Assembly (NCBI GenBank): GCA_009760855.2
Contig: WPIO01000008.1
Span: 3,746,001-3,810,000 of the forward strand
Direction: 5' to 3'
Length of the DNA: 64,000 nucleotides
Source: Cristatella mucedo
Taxonomy: Eukaryota; Bryozoa; Phylactolaemata; Cristatellidae
Made by a program: the position numbers and the translations under genes. The notes beneath the pieces are model-generated. The model ran no database searches, was not told the DNA's origin, and was given only the letters and a program-made list of their open reading frames with translations. Of this stretch, positions 52,515 to 63,482 are shown piece after piece. Each line of letters starts with the position of its first letter. Positions within the stretch are counted from its first letter, which is position 1.

Positions 52515-54790
52515 TGCGGCGGCTTCTGCTCCGCTCTTCTCTTCGATCGGCTAGTTGCCGCGACGCCGAAGCTCCTGAAGTCGTGCTTGGCTTTGTCTCT
52601 ATGACGACTGATGATGCTGTGCTGTCCGCAGACTTGCTCAGCTCATCTAACGGCCGCGCACCCGGCGGGTTCGTACCGAGCCGCACGTGCCACTGGTCAG
52701 AACGGCTGAGCTTGCCTCTCAGTGTGCAAGCACCCTCGGCCCCAGCGCTGATCGTTTGGCTGATGATCGAATGATGGATCGACGATCGAGCCTCACGCGT
52801 CACTGAAGCCAGCTTGACTGCACATTTGCTGCATGTGCCCGTAGCTTATAACACACTTCATGCGAGAAGCACTCGACCTATCAACAATGGGTCTGTATGT
52901 TGACTTCGAATGCGTTTGATTGCGTTTGCTCAGTAACTTACCTTTTGTGTAAGTAGTCAATCCGTCACATCTGCTTCCACTGCATGCAGTGCCATCGCTC
53001 CCAGAACAGGGACTTGCACAGCCTGATGGCTTAACTGCATGGCAGCCCAGTGCCGGCACTCGTGGTCATAGTTTCTCAATGCTCTTCTATTTATGTCGGA
53101 TCCGTAAAGCGTTGCCGTTCGTCTGGAGTGCATCATGCCGGGCCGGCCTGTGCCAGACCATTCTGTACGGTAGAGCTGTGCGTGCACGTGTTGCAGTTGC
53201 CGCCGTGCTAGCTGCAGTGTTAGCCTGTTTAATATTTGGCCTTATATGGAGCTTGAGCCAACGGCAGCTGTGCTGGTGCAGTCACGTGTTAGCTGCAGAC
53301 GAGTGGCTTGGCCATGAGGGTATTTGAAACAGCATGTACATCGGAAGCACAGACGGCATCGGGGAGCTTATTTAGCCCCTTTCAAGTATGTTCCACGTAT
53401 CGAATTTTATAGTGAACTTAAACTGGTCGCACTTTGAAGAATGTGCCGTCGCGTTTATGCTGTGTATCCAGCTGGCTCGTTGCTATTTCCGGGCTCTGCT
53501 TGTATTGTCGCCAGCACTGCTTGTTATTTTTTGAAAATATACTATGCATGCCATCTTACTGCTGATGCTGCAGGGATGATAATTGCTCGAGTGATCCTGC
53601 AGTCTTGAGAAAGGCCGTGCTTTATTTGCTATCTGCTAGAAAAAACTGCCATGCGTCTGGTTGACTTGCATTTGTCATGTTCTGCTGTGTATTCAGCATG
53701 ACTTAACAGTGTAACTTGACTTATGACCACGCGTTTCGTATCGACAGTCAGATGAATTGACTCTGGACCAGCATAGTGGCCTCTCGGTCCGGTGCAAGGT
53801 GTTACACAATAAGCTCTACCAACTTTTGATTAGTGGGCAGTAAGAAGGAGCTTGCAGCTTCTTGGCTATGCCAACTTTCTCGACTGGCCTCGCTCTCGCA
53901 TGTGTCGCTTTGCTGTTCTTGGTCACTCTCCGATTGATCTTATTGTCACTGGCAGCATAGAATGAGATTCTCCGAAGGTAAAACAACGTTCGTTGTCATT
54001 TAAATGCGGTCAAGCTGTACACTGCAAGCTGGTTCGCAATCGAATGCTCATTCGGCTAGCCAGTAGTCGTTTATAATGCCGTATAACCGTACCTTATAGT
54101 AAACACTGCAGACAATCGGTGCTGGCAAACTGAGTGCTTGCTGCTGCTTGGGTCAAGCGATAAACCTCACTGGCTGCCGCACATACTCATTTATGTGCTG
54201 ATTGCTACTGTCCAACGATGCAATTCTTCATGCTTCTGCGGCGCAGGCTTGAGCAGTACTGCGTAGCGATACAATTGTACATGCTGCAGCAGTGGTGTGC
54301 TTGATCAGTGGCCTTTACTGGTCAGTTCCTCATGCTTCGAAGGCGGTAGGCTTTCATTTGTAATTGCCACTGATTGTGGTGCTCCAATTGCTGCTGCAAA
54401 GTCTCCTCACTCGGGTAGGGGGTTTCCTGAAAGAAATCGGCGAGCAAAAGGCTATTTTGAGTTGCTGCAACAGCTGCCGCCAATAGCGGCATTACCAAGT
54501 CGATTGCAGTTGATAAGTCCAGCACTCTCGGCACCAGGCGTGACAAGACTCCCGCACCAGGCGTGAGCCACTGATTGGGCACTTAGACCCGAGTGACGCC
54601 CTGCTCTGCATCGCAAGCTCGTTAGCATGACGAATTCACCTCCGAGTTGTGAAACATTTACAAACACGTTACGGCATTGCTCTACGGTGCATTACGCGAG
54701 GAACAGGTACGTCAGCGAAGCATTCTGACTGAGCACTAAAAATCACCAAGTCGCTAGAAATGGCGAAGATTTCCCTTGGGAATGCGGCTG
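52515..54790 (+). other. FHIP2 3' region, nothing recognised
   Basis: Presumably starts with the FHIP2 3' UTR. I saw no canonical AATAAA in the first 2 kb, no repeat family and no convincing exon. Confidence 0.5.
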
Positions 54791-54794
54791 TATA

Positions 54795-55010
54795 TAATAA
54801 TAGTACATTTGTATAGAGCTCTGAGAGAACTTAAATCTCTTGCTGGGCACTTTACATTTGCTGCAAAGGAAGCATGATTGAATTTTCGATGTGAATTATG
54901 AGTAAGTAATATTGCTAATAATATTAGTAATACGACATTTTTATAGCTACCAACAGAACTACATCTCTTTCTAGACACTTTACACGTGCTATCTGGGATG
55001 CACACCAATT
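54795..55010 (-). mobile_element. Two adjacent LINE 3' tails
   Basis: Minus-strand tails at about 54795-54880 and 54925-55010, each with an AAT-like tail, hairpin arms and CTTTACA...GCTGCAAAG-type UTR. The second is more diverged. Confidence 0.65.
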
Positions 55011-55752
55011 TTTTAGTGATAAACAACGGTGTATAAGCAACGACGGGGCTATTTTGCTGTCATAACTTGAGAGCGACTGTAGGCATTTCGAATCTTGCCG
55101 CTGGCTCTAAGCAAAGAAGCCAAATTTAAAAGGAGGACCGTTGCTCTGTGAGCCCAATCGGAGCTGAGGCACAGCGTGCGACCCCCAGCCCCCCCCCAGT
55201 GTTCGCTCGCATTCATCGAATCTAAGCTTGTGGGGATTCGAGCATTAAGCAGTCAATTTTTTATTGCCACCTGCAAGCGGGGCGACTGCTGCAAAAGCTC
55301 TTCTATGCTGTGTAATAAGGTTTTCGAATCGGCTAAGTAGATTTACTTTACACACTCAGAGGGGTTTTTCATTCGGGGGCAGTAGGTTTGCAACCCCTTG
55401 ACCCCAACATTGCATAAGCTGACCTTTATCGTCCGAAGCGTTCGTCGTAGCAATATTAACGAAAGCCTCTGCCGTATTTAGGTAGCACTTCCCCAAAAAG
55501 GGACACTATTGCGTTAGAAAGGAAAAAATGTGTCATGCTGTCCATGGGAGTTGAACTTTAGGTCTCGCTGAAACCAGAGCCATAAGACCTCACCAAATTC
55601 GACAGCTGAACAATAGCACCATTGCGGATCTAGGAGAACACCCTCGGGACAACTATATTTAAATCAAGTAGCAAGCTTATTGATCTCGATAATTAAATTG
55701 AGAGATAGTAAAGGGGGTTCGTATGAGGCTCGTTTTCAGGCGTTTCACTCGA

Positions 55753-55895
55753 GCCGAGCTGGTTTGGTCCAGCGGTTAAGGTGCTCGCCTCGACCAAGGT
55801 CTGACTGAGGTCGTGGGCTCGAGCCCCGAGGCATATGTGAAGCGCCTGAAAAGAGATTAAGTTATCTTGGGGTGCTATACAAATATTATATAGTA
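55753..55895 (+). mobile_element. SINE1, plus arm of an inverted pair
   Basis: GCCGAGCTGGTTTGGTCCAG head, GTGGGCTCGAGCCCC B box, then AAGCGCCTGAAAAGAGATTA hairpin tail. It is inverted relative to 56006-56153. Confidence 0.9.
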
Positions 55896-55911
55896 TTATA
55901 GTATAATATAT

Positions 55912-55952
55912 CTGAATGATTATATTATATATATGTTTATATAATCATTCAG
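55912..55952. repeat. Perfect palindrome between two inverted SINEs
   Basis: CTGAATGATTATAT (55912-55925) and its exact reverse complement (55939-55952) flank a 13-nt AT spacer. Confidence 0.9.
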
Positions 55953-56005
55953 AGAGAGGTGCGTCTCTAGCAGCAATGTCCTGAGCTGTTAGCATAATCA
56001 TTACA

Positions 56006-56153
56006 TAATAATAATATAATTCATTTATATAGCGCCCTGAAAGAACTCAATCTCTATTCTGGTGCTTCACATTTGCCACAGGGCTCGAACCCACGACCTC
56101 GGCCAGACCTTGGTCGAGGCGAGCACCTTAACCACTGGGCCAAACCAGCTCGG
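56006..56153 (-). mobile_element. SINE1, minus arm of an inverted pair
   Basis: Minus-strand SINE1 from GCCGAGCTGGTTTGGCCCAG through the B box GTGGGTTCGAGCCC to the hairpin and ATT-like tail. Confidence 0.9.
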
Positions 56154-56679
56154 CATTCTTACCAGCTCTTGGAGGTTTCTCAAAACATCGTCCGAGCAAT
56201 TTCTAAGGAAGAACTTCTTAGATATGAGTATGCAGTCTGCACCGTTGCTTATTAGGCTGAAGCTGGCTTGATCAGTAAACACCAGCTGGGCCACTCCCTG
56301 TAATTGAGGTTTGCATGCCCTCGCTTGACACACTTCGTTCAGCAGCAGCAGCGAGGCTAAAATTAATAAATACAGTAGCGACAATAGAGGCAGCATCGAC
56401 AATAGGGGCAGCAGTGTGGGGGGAAGAGCAGCCCTGGAGTATTTCTCAATGAACTGGGCACCTTAACAATCGAACCGAACTCGTTGGTAACTCCGGCAGC
56501 TGGTCTCCAGCTTATACCAGCTCGAGCAGTACATAACCCGGCTACATGCCGTAAAGTCAAGGACATAACTCCAATGAAATGGCCGGCCGTTACTAACCGA
56601 GCTGTCCCTTATATAGATATGTTATGTAGGAGCTACTCCTCCACCAGGCTAAGCATAATACCACCCGCTTTTGTAATAT

Positions 56680-56776
56680 TAATAATAATGATACATTTGA
56701 TATCGTGCCCTCAGAGAACTCAATCTCTTTCTAAGCACTTTACTTTTGCTGCAAAGGAAGCACGATCGAATGGTTG
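56680..56776 (-). mobile_element. LINE 3' tail fragment
   Basis: Minus-strand tail with AAT run, hairpin arms (AGTGCTTAGAAAGAGATTGA) and GCAGCAAAAGTAAAG. Confidence 0.7.
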
Positions 56777-56794
56777 GTGGTGAATCTAATCGTT

Positions 56795-57175
56795 TAGCTC
56801 AAGCCTCAAGATCATCGAAGCCTTTGGAGACGGCGCCTTTTGTTCGTATGCTCCGAAAGCCAGGAACCCACTTCTGACTTGTGTCGCGACATCCCGTGAC
56901 TTGACCAAATTTAAAAAAGAAACTATAAACGCATCTATTTATCACAACTATTAGTGGGTCCATGTGACTCGTCCTTTGTGTGCGGCCAAAGTGCATGTTG
57001 CCCCTAACCATATTTGCATGCTAACCCTATGCACGTCACCTCTAATCATGTTATGCTTGTTGTCATTGAGCATGCTCCCAGTAATCATTCGACCTTGTTT
57101 CCTTCACAGCATTTGTAAATTGCCTAGAAAGATATCAAGTTCTCTGCTGGCGCTATACAAATTATAATTGTTATA
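56795..57175 (+). mobile_element. LINE 3' end
   Basis: Matches the last codons of the LINE (TTTGGAGACGGCGCCTTTTG, CCAGGAACCCACTTCTGAC), the UTR and the tail (GCCTAGAAAGATATCAAGTT ... GGCGCTATACAAATTA). It lies tail to tail with the fragment at 56680. Confidence 0.8.
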
Positions 57176-57179
57176 ATGG

Positions 57180-58400
57180 CAGACTAGCAAGTTTTGCTCC
57201 TGAGGCTTAGACATAGTCATGGCTGCTGCACTAAAATGCTGTGACTTTCCTCAGTAAGAGCAAGCACTCACAAATGCCTGCCATTCACCAATGCGGCAGA
57301 GCCGCAGTCGAATCCTAACATATACCTGGTCCATAACTTCGTAAACCACGAGGATTGAGTTGTTATGCTGACCAGTATTCAGCAGCACGCCCAAATCAGG
57401 ACAGCTTCCGACGAACAGCCGGTGCCCAAAAGTGTGCCACAAATAAAAAGCAAGAAAGGAGTGAACTATCGGAGCTGCCGAGTGTAAAAAAGCGCAGAAA
57501 TGGCAGCTGCGGAGGTGAGTGTGTGAGTGCCTGGAAACGCGTTCGCGTACGTGCCGGAGTCGGAAGCTGGCACGAAGCCAGCATCGCTGGGGCCGGAACT
57601 GAGGGAAATGGCCACCGAAGCCACAGGATCTGTGGAGCTCGGGTGTCTGAAGTCGCCAGTGTTACAGCGACAGAAAGCGCTCGCCTAACTATTTTGCTCG
57701 CAAGCCATAGAGACTGAGACGTCGAAATTTTGAGTAATTCTAACTAGGCATCGATGAGCCTTGCTGTATCGGCGCTCGAGGGAAACCGCGGGCGAGAATT
57801 TCGCATGCTCTGACCAGCGGAAGCCGATGCGATCGCAGCACTGCTGAATTTAGTGGTGAGGGCAACGGATATCCAATGGCTTAGCAGCGTCTGCGTCCGC
57901 GCGCCACAGCAGGTGCTCGAGCCGTATCGTCGGCCACCGCTAAGCATCGATCCAACTCTTCGACAACCATCCTAAATTGTACCGGCAATTAATTGCTAGC
58001 ACAGCTACCGCACATGTTATCTGCAAACTATAGAAATCTGGCGGCTAAACTGAGACCCAAATTTAAAGTTCCACTCATATCTCGGAGCAAATCACAACAA
58101 TTCACAATCTTGTCGTAAGGCCGTTCAGTGCCAAGAGTGCAGTGTACACAAGCTAGAAATAAAATTGCACGGACATCAATTTCGCATCAAAGCCTAAGCA
58201 TTATTTGGCGCGTATTCGATACCCAGCAGCCTTCATTTAATGCAATAAAAAGAAAAAGCGAGACGCACCGCTCGGTCAGGCGGACAGGCGAGAAAGTAGG
58301 CTCGGTGGCATATAAAAAGTAGCATAGGCGGCAGGAAAGGAAAGGATCGAGTCTGCAGCCGGAGAGAGGTCATGGTCGCTTCACTGCTGCAGCTTACTGC
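57180..58400. other. Intergenic; one possible first exon
   Basis: No repeat family seen. At 57499-57513, ATGGCAGCTGCGGAG in good start context is followed at once by GTGAGTGTG, a strong donor. This could be a first coding exon (MAAAE), but I found no continuing exon. Confidence 0.25.
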
Positions 58401-58539
58401 AGCAGCTCACTACCACGAGTCCACACGGATGATTACGACCACCGAACGAATACTAGAACGGACATGCACTGCTCCGTCGTGGTGACTTGGCTGAAATGCC
58501 ACTTGGCCTCCTAATTGCAAACGACTCTTAATAAAATAA

Positions 58540-58718
58540 ATAAAAAATACCGTCTGATTTAACAGCATCTTTTTGTTTAGTGACAGAAGAGCTTTTACGG
58601 CTATCGCCACAGCTTGCAGTGGCGATAAAGGATCGCCCACTACAGGATTCGAACCCACGACCTCGATGCCGAGGTCGTGATAAGCAACCGCCTACCTAGT
58701 GAGCCATTACGGCTTAGA
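58540..58718 (-). mobile_element. SINE2
   Basis: Minus-strand copy: AATGGCTCACTAGGTAGGCG head, CACGACCTCGGCATCGAGGT hairpin, B box GGGTTCGAATCC, GCGATCCTTTATCGCC, end and TTTATTTATT-like tail. Confidence 0.85.
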
Positions 58719-58837
58719 AGAGTACGTGGGAGTAGATGGGCAGTCTGACAGCCACGCTCAGTTAAAAAGCTGTCTATTCGGAGGCCAGAGGCGCCAGCAG
58801 CATTGCCATTTAATGCGACGGACATCTTCCTTACAAA

Positions 58838-59058
58838 ATGTTGCCGCTTCTCGAGGACTTGCACTTCAATGTAGATCGGAAACAGATCTGCCGTAGCTGG
58901 CCTTAAGCCGCCAAGCTTCGGCAGCGTGAAATCGCCGTCAGTCAATGTTGCACGCTGTTCGACAAGGGGTGGTAGCTTCAAACCTGTCACAGTGATATGC
59001 GCGTGTTCTATAGCTACCACATGGGGTGGTGATGTCAACCCAGTCATCGTCTCACGTT
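58838..59058 (-). CDS. Unassigned coding-like exon
   Basis: A minus-strand open stretch with protein-like composition, including ITVTGLKLPPLVEQRATLTD and ADLFPIYIEVQVLEKRQHF. It ends at a good donor (TTTT/GTAAGG at 58838) and is preceded by a (CT)18 tract (59079-59114) that could serve as pyrimidine tract, with an AG at about 59059. I do not recognise the family; the GLKxPPLVxQ part recalls filamin-type repeats only loosely. It could also be a gene relic. Confidence 0.3.
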
Positions 59059-59073
59059 TCACATTGCAAGCGG

Positions 59074-59078
<5 letters not shown>

Positions 59079-59114
<36 letters not shown>
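59079..59114. repeat. (GA)n microsatellite
   Basis: About 18 GA units (CT on the minus strand), directly upstream of the coding-like exon on the minus strand. Confidence 0.95.
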
Positions 59115-59118
<4 letters not shown>

Positions 59119-59240
59119 GCAACAAAACGTGCAACTCGTGGATCACTGAATACAAGGCCCCGGGCTGCTGCGGTTGGCCCTAGGAAATCGGCGGCAGATC
59201 GCTCAGCTGGCCGATCGTAGAGTTAGGGAGAACTGTAAGG

Positions 59241-59390
59241 ATATTGGTTAAGGTGCTCGCCTCGAGCCAAGGTCACGGTGAATGTATTTGATGACAGAGG
59301 TAGTGGGCTAAAGCTCCGTGGCGTATGTGAAGCGCCTGAATACGGATTTTAAGCTCTCTTAGGGCGCTATGCAGAATTATATATTATCTG
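59241..59390 (+). mobile_element. SINE1, long-arm variant, diverged
   Basis: TTGGTTAAGGTGCTCGCCTC, the extra middle GGTGAATGTATTTGATGACA shared with 34558-34710, a mutated B box, and the hairpin tail. Confidence 0.75.
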
Positions 59391-60304
59391 ATTATTTATA
59401 TGTCGTTGAGTGCAGGCGCTTGGCTCCCTAGCGCCCAAGTGAGTCAGCCCTCACATCGGCTGCAGACATTTTTTTGGCAGCCGTACGTCGTGGATGGATC
59501 AGCGTGCTGCATAGCTACGGTTACCCTACCATGTACTGAGATTCAGATCTAGGAACACGCTTCCATCTCGAGATAGCGACCAATCGTCCGAGAACCGGTC
59601 AAAGTGCCGTCGCTGTTGCAACTGCTCTCTCCCGCCCCCCATTTTCTGGGAGCATCCGACTCTTCGCAGAAGAAGTGCCGACGAAGCGATCGGGGTTTCG
59701 GCTCCTCTAAAGAAAATGCTCACGCCCCATTTTTTGGAACATTTGCATCGAAAGAGCGTCACCCTGAAGCTTCTTTGAACGTCGTCCAAAGAGAGGCGGG
59801 TGCAGCCCTTTCGGTAGAGCCGCCCGACGACGAGGACAAAGGCTGCACTCCTGGCAGGCTTACGTAACTGCTTCTACGAGCATTCCAAGCGTCTCGGCGG
59901 AGAAGCAGCCTGAAGTAGAGCCACCCAGAAATGCTCTTTGTAAAAAATTATTATTTCCCGTTAGACATTACAAAAAAGAATACACCTGCCTCAGCTCCCG
60001 CGTGCCGCCGGCCGCTAGCGCATCGAGCGCACTTCGCGATCAGCAGCACACTGAGTGATCTGACTGAGAGGCACCTGTGGACGTCGTGTGACATCCGGTG
60101 CCTTGAAGCTCAGCACAGGTCAATCAACCAGGGGCCGCTGGCTAATGATGCTCGGTAATGGTGCAACCAAGATCGCAGAGGAGGAGTTAACAACATTGAA
60201 CCTCTGGCCAGACTTTCGAATGAATTATAAAGTGCAACAGCCGCTTTCTGCGCAATGAATTGTTTTTATATGAACCTTCTGTCATTAAAGAAAAGTAATA
60301 GAAA

Positions 60305-60380
60305 ACTGTTCATGTTCGTCCTTTCCAGCATATGCAAAGCGCTGAGAATAAGCGTTGTTTCTTTTGGGGGTGCCATTTAA
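60305..60380 (+). mobile_element. LINE tail remnant
   Basis: CTTTCCAGCATATGCAAAGC and GGGGGTGCCATTTAAGG resemble the UTR and 3' arm; weak. Confidence 0.4.
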
Positions 60381-60967
60381 GGCAAGCAGGTTCTAGCACG
60401 GGCCAGGTGAATGCAAAGTTCTAAATTACAGCCAGCAATGACGCGAAGTAATAGAGTATCAGCAAGCGATCGAAAAGCTGGCGAAAGTTTAAATCAGAAT
60501 ACAGGAGTTGAGAAACGGTACGTGCCGTAATTGAGAACAGTTTCGCCGAGAGGACAAATCACGCATAGGTGAAAGCAGCGGCCGGGCGATGGAGCTCAGA
60601 TCTGGACTTGGCGATTCCACTCCGCCCGGATTATTCTCGAACTCTTTTAAGATAAAGATCGAAGCTTATCGTTCCAGGGGTTGCGCAGTGCAGTCTAGTC
60701 ATGGGTAACTCGCTGTTCGCATGGTTTTTCAAGCCCTTGCGCACCCCCCTAGTCTTCGGCGGCCAATTCTACGAGGTCTGGCAAACCGATGCGGCAGTCG
60801 AGGCGGCTTAAAACCATCGTTTTTTTATGTTGAGGACCGGCTGACTATTCCTGCATTAGGTATAATATGTCTAGGCACCCGCTTGGGCACCCGCTACGCA
60901 CGCTCCTCCTGACATGAGGGTGCGGTAGTAGCCGGATGACGGCCATAAGTAGGGTGACCGCCATCTT

Positions 60968-61256
60968 TTTTCCGAGCCTGCTTCAACTTGAAGGCGATCC
61001 GTTAGTCGTGCCAAGGTCTCAGGCAATAGGTACCCCGGGTTCGTAGAGCGTATGGCTTCCACTGGATAGCGTACAACGGACGGATATCATAAATCCAGAT
61101 AACCCAACCTTGACGTTGCAACTGGGCTGCCTTGGCGGCTGAAGCATCCTTGATGGATTCGAGGATGAGACGATCGGCGTTGTCGTGCATTTTCCGCAAG
61201 TTCCGCTTCAAGCTCACGTTAGCGGCTTCTCCTTTCATCCGAACAGAGGACTCCTA
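60968..61256 (-). CDS. Unassigned gene fragment: two coding-like exons around a 47-nt intron
   Basis: Minus strand: after TTCTATTTTAG, a frame reads SVRMKGEAANVSLKRNLRKM and HDNADRLILESIKDASAAKA, then AQLQRQ to a donor CAAG/GTTGGG near 61127. If a GT-AG segment of about 47 nt ending TATCCAG is removed, the frame continues in phase as VEAIRSTNPGYLLPETLARL then TDRLQVEAGSEKR. The first part looks helical and charged. I do not recognise the protein. Further exons were not found; upstream is LINE-filled. A broken gene copy is possible. Confidence 0.35.
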
Positions 61257-61486
61257 AAATAGAACAGCAGAGTCACTGCTCGAGAGTCTGTCTGTTCGTT
61301 TTATCTAGCAGTGCATACGAAGCTCGGAAGGAGGCTGCCTACACAAGCTTCTGTCCGGAGTCGTGATTCCATAATAAACGTTGACAGGATAACAGACAGA
61401 CGCTCATCTCTTTCGACTACTAACTTATCATCCTATAGAAAAAATACCCTATGAACGTGTTACTTCCAACGATAAATAAATATTGT

Positions 61487-61728
61487 ACAGAATAATAATG
61501 ACGATACATTTGACAAAGCTCCCTCTGAGAACTTAATCTCTTTCTAGGGGCTTTACATTTGCTGTAAAGGAAGCACGGTCCAATGGTTAGTGGAAGCATG
61601 TTCAATAAGCAACAAGAATAACATGGTTAGGGGTGACATGCACTGGGTCAGCATGCAAGTGTGGTTAGTGGCAGCATGCAACAGTGTCAGCACGCATATG
61701 CACATCAAGGACGAGTCACAAATAGGTC
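61487..61728 (-). mobile_element. LINE 3' UTR and tail
   Basis: Minus-strand copy with AAT run, hairpin, GCTGTAAAG...AACATGGTTAGGGGTGAC UTR blocks; truncated before the coding end. Confidence 0.8.
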
Positions 61729-61904
61729 TCTGGCTCCCGGTGAAGACCCTACTCTGTGAATGTAGCAAATTATCAGGCCGCTCATTACAACCCTAGCGCC
61801 TCGATCGCGATAACTTAAGTCGGTTTTCGTTCAGTGTCTCTACTGCAATTCTTATGAAATAAATTTTAAAAATTTGTGGCCAAAAAGCTAAACGATTAAA
61901 TCAA

Positions 61905-63482
61905 TTTATCAGGCCTCGCCATTTAGTTCTAATCGGGATTTAGAGCTAGCCATTCCGCTGAAACTGCTCTACTTCATGTTTGCAATGACCTTCTGAACAA
62001 TGCTAATCAGTATATGGACTCTCTACTGGTACTCAGTATAGGGACTCTCTACTGGTACTGCAGGATGTTTTCGCAGCATTTGAAACTATTGACCACCAGA
62101 TCCTGCCAGAGTGTCTATCCTTACGTACAGATATCGCTGGCACTGTGCTAAACTAGCTTAGATCCTACATCCGTGTGAAACGACAGAAGTTGGATGTATA
62201 CGGACTGTAAATGGTTGTCGGGAGCAACCAGGGGCTTCAAGTATCTAAGGGTATCTCGGAGTTTGGTCGTAGGTCAACCTTCTTCTCATTAGCTCTACTA
62301 TAACTCCAGTCGATGCCGTCTCCAAACGCAATCTCGGCTTCAATTTCTACGCCGACGGCAGCCAGCTCTATTTACCTGAGCCTCGCTCTGCATCCGCCGC
62401 CTCATTCCCTTGCAGCCTGCAGCGACAGCATACGTACTGGTATGGCTGCTAACTCCCTGAATCTTAAAGATGGTGAGATCAGCCTAATAGTGGTGGGCAA
62501 GCCCTAATGTCACCCGTAAGTTAGATGACCTTACCATCAAGATTAAATGATCTAATATTACTCCTGCGACATTTGCCCGTAATCTAGGCGTACTATATTG
62601 AACAAAATGACATTAGATCGCCCACTGCCCAGTCGGCCTTCTTTCAGTTAAGGAACGTGGCCGCAATCGGAGTCCGCTTAGATATGAGTACGACAGCTGG
62701 TTGAGTTGTACACGCCTTTCTGACGTCTCGATTAGGAGGTCTCGATTGTTAAAGTTCTCTTTATTCAGGATTTCTCGGCCCGTGCTCCTCAATCGCCGGT
62801 GCTCGGCAGCTCCCGCTCGGGCAGCTCTCTGGCAGCCTTGAGTAGCCGCCCTAGTAGCTGCCGCAGCCCACGTCTGTCGGAGCTACACTGACTCCCAATC
62901 AAGTGTCCAATCTACTTCAATCGCCTCAGTCTGGTATACAGGTCACTGCACTCGCTGGCATCAGCCTTACTATCCGACCTCCAAGGTTCTCCAGTCACGT
63001 GCTCTCGAACCGCGAGATCTAGTCGTCGTGCCGACCCTCGAGCTAAATTAATCTTTTGGTAATCATCTAGTCTTCAGCTCGTATTCATCAAAAGTCCGAT
63101 ACTCACTCTCGGTTACTGCCACTACTGATAACGATCTTGCACCATTCAAGTGTCGGATAGGAAAACATCTGTTCCGGCCAGCTTTCCCGTCGACCCAGTA
63201 AACATGTCTTATATTTTTCTTTTCGTTTGAGCTTTGCGTGCTTACTTGTGCATGATTCAATGCCTATTAATACCAAGAGATCTTACCAACCGGTGGCCGT
63301 GAGCGTCTTCATGAATGATGTAGCATTCACTGGCCCTTAGCACGACGCTGCTTTGCTTGTCTATTTTGGTTACTACTGCACGTCACTAACCTTTGCGTAT
63401 TGATTCTCTTGCAGTTCTAAAGTACCTCGGCAGACTGAGCTCTCTTACGGTGCTATACAAGTAACTTATTATTATTATTATC
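61905..63482 (+). mobile_element. Old degenerate LINE RT copy
   Basis: Starts near the SGFRA(N/S)HS motif, then frameshifted pieces: VFAAFETIDHQILPECL, GFNFYADGSQLYL (catalytic FYADD changed to FYADG), MAANSLNLKDGEISLIVVGK, and DLAPFKCRIGKHLFRPAFPS near 63150-63190. It ends with a poor hairpin and (ATT)n at 63465-63482. Long dead. Confidence 0.75.

Noticed and set aside
60702-60812. Possible N-myristoylated protein start (MGNSLFAWFFKPL...) on the plus strand
   Set aside because: Only 36 codons to a stop, with no donor that I could confirm and no family match. Kept only as a note.
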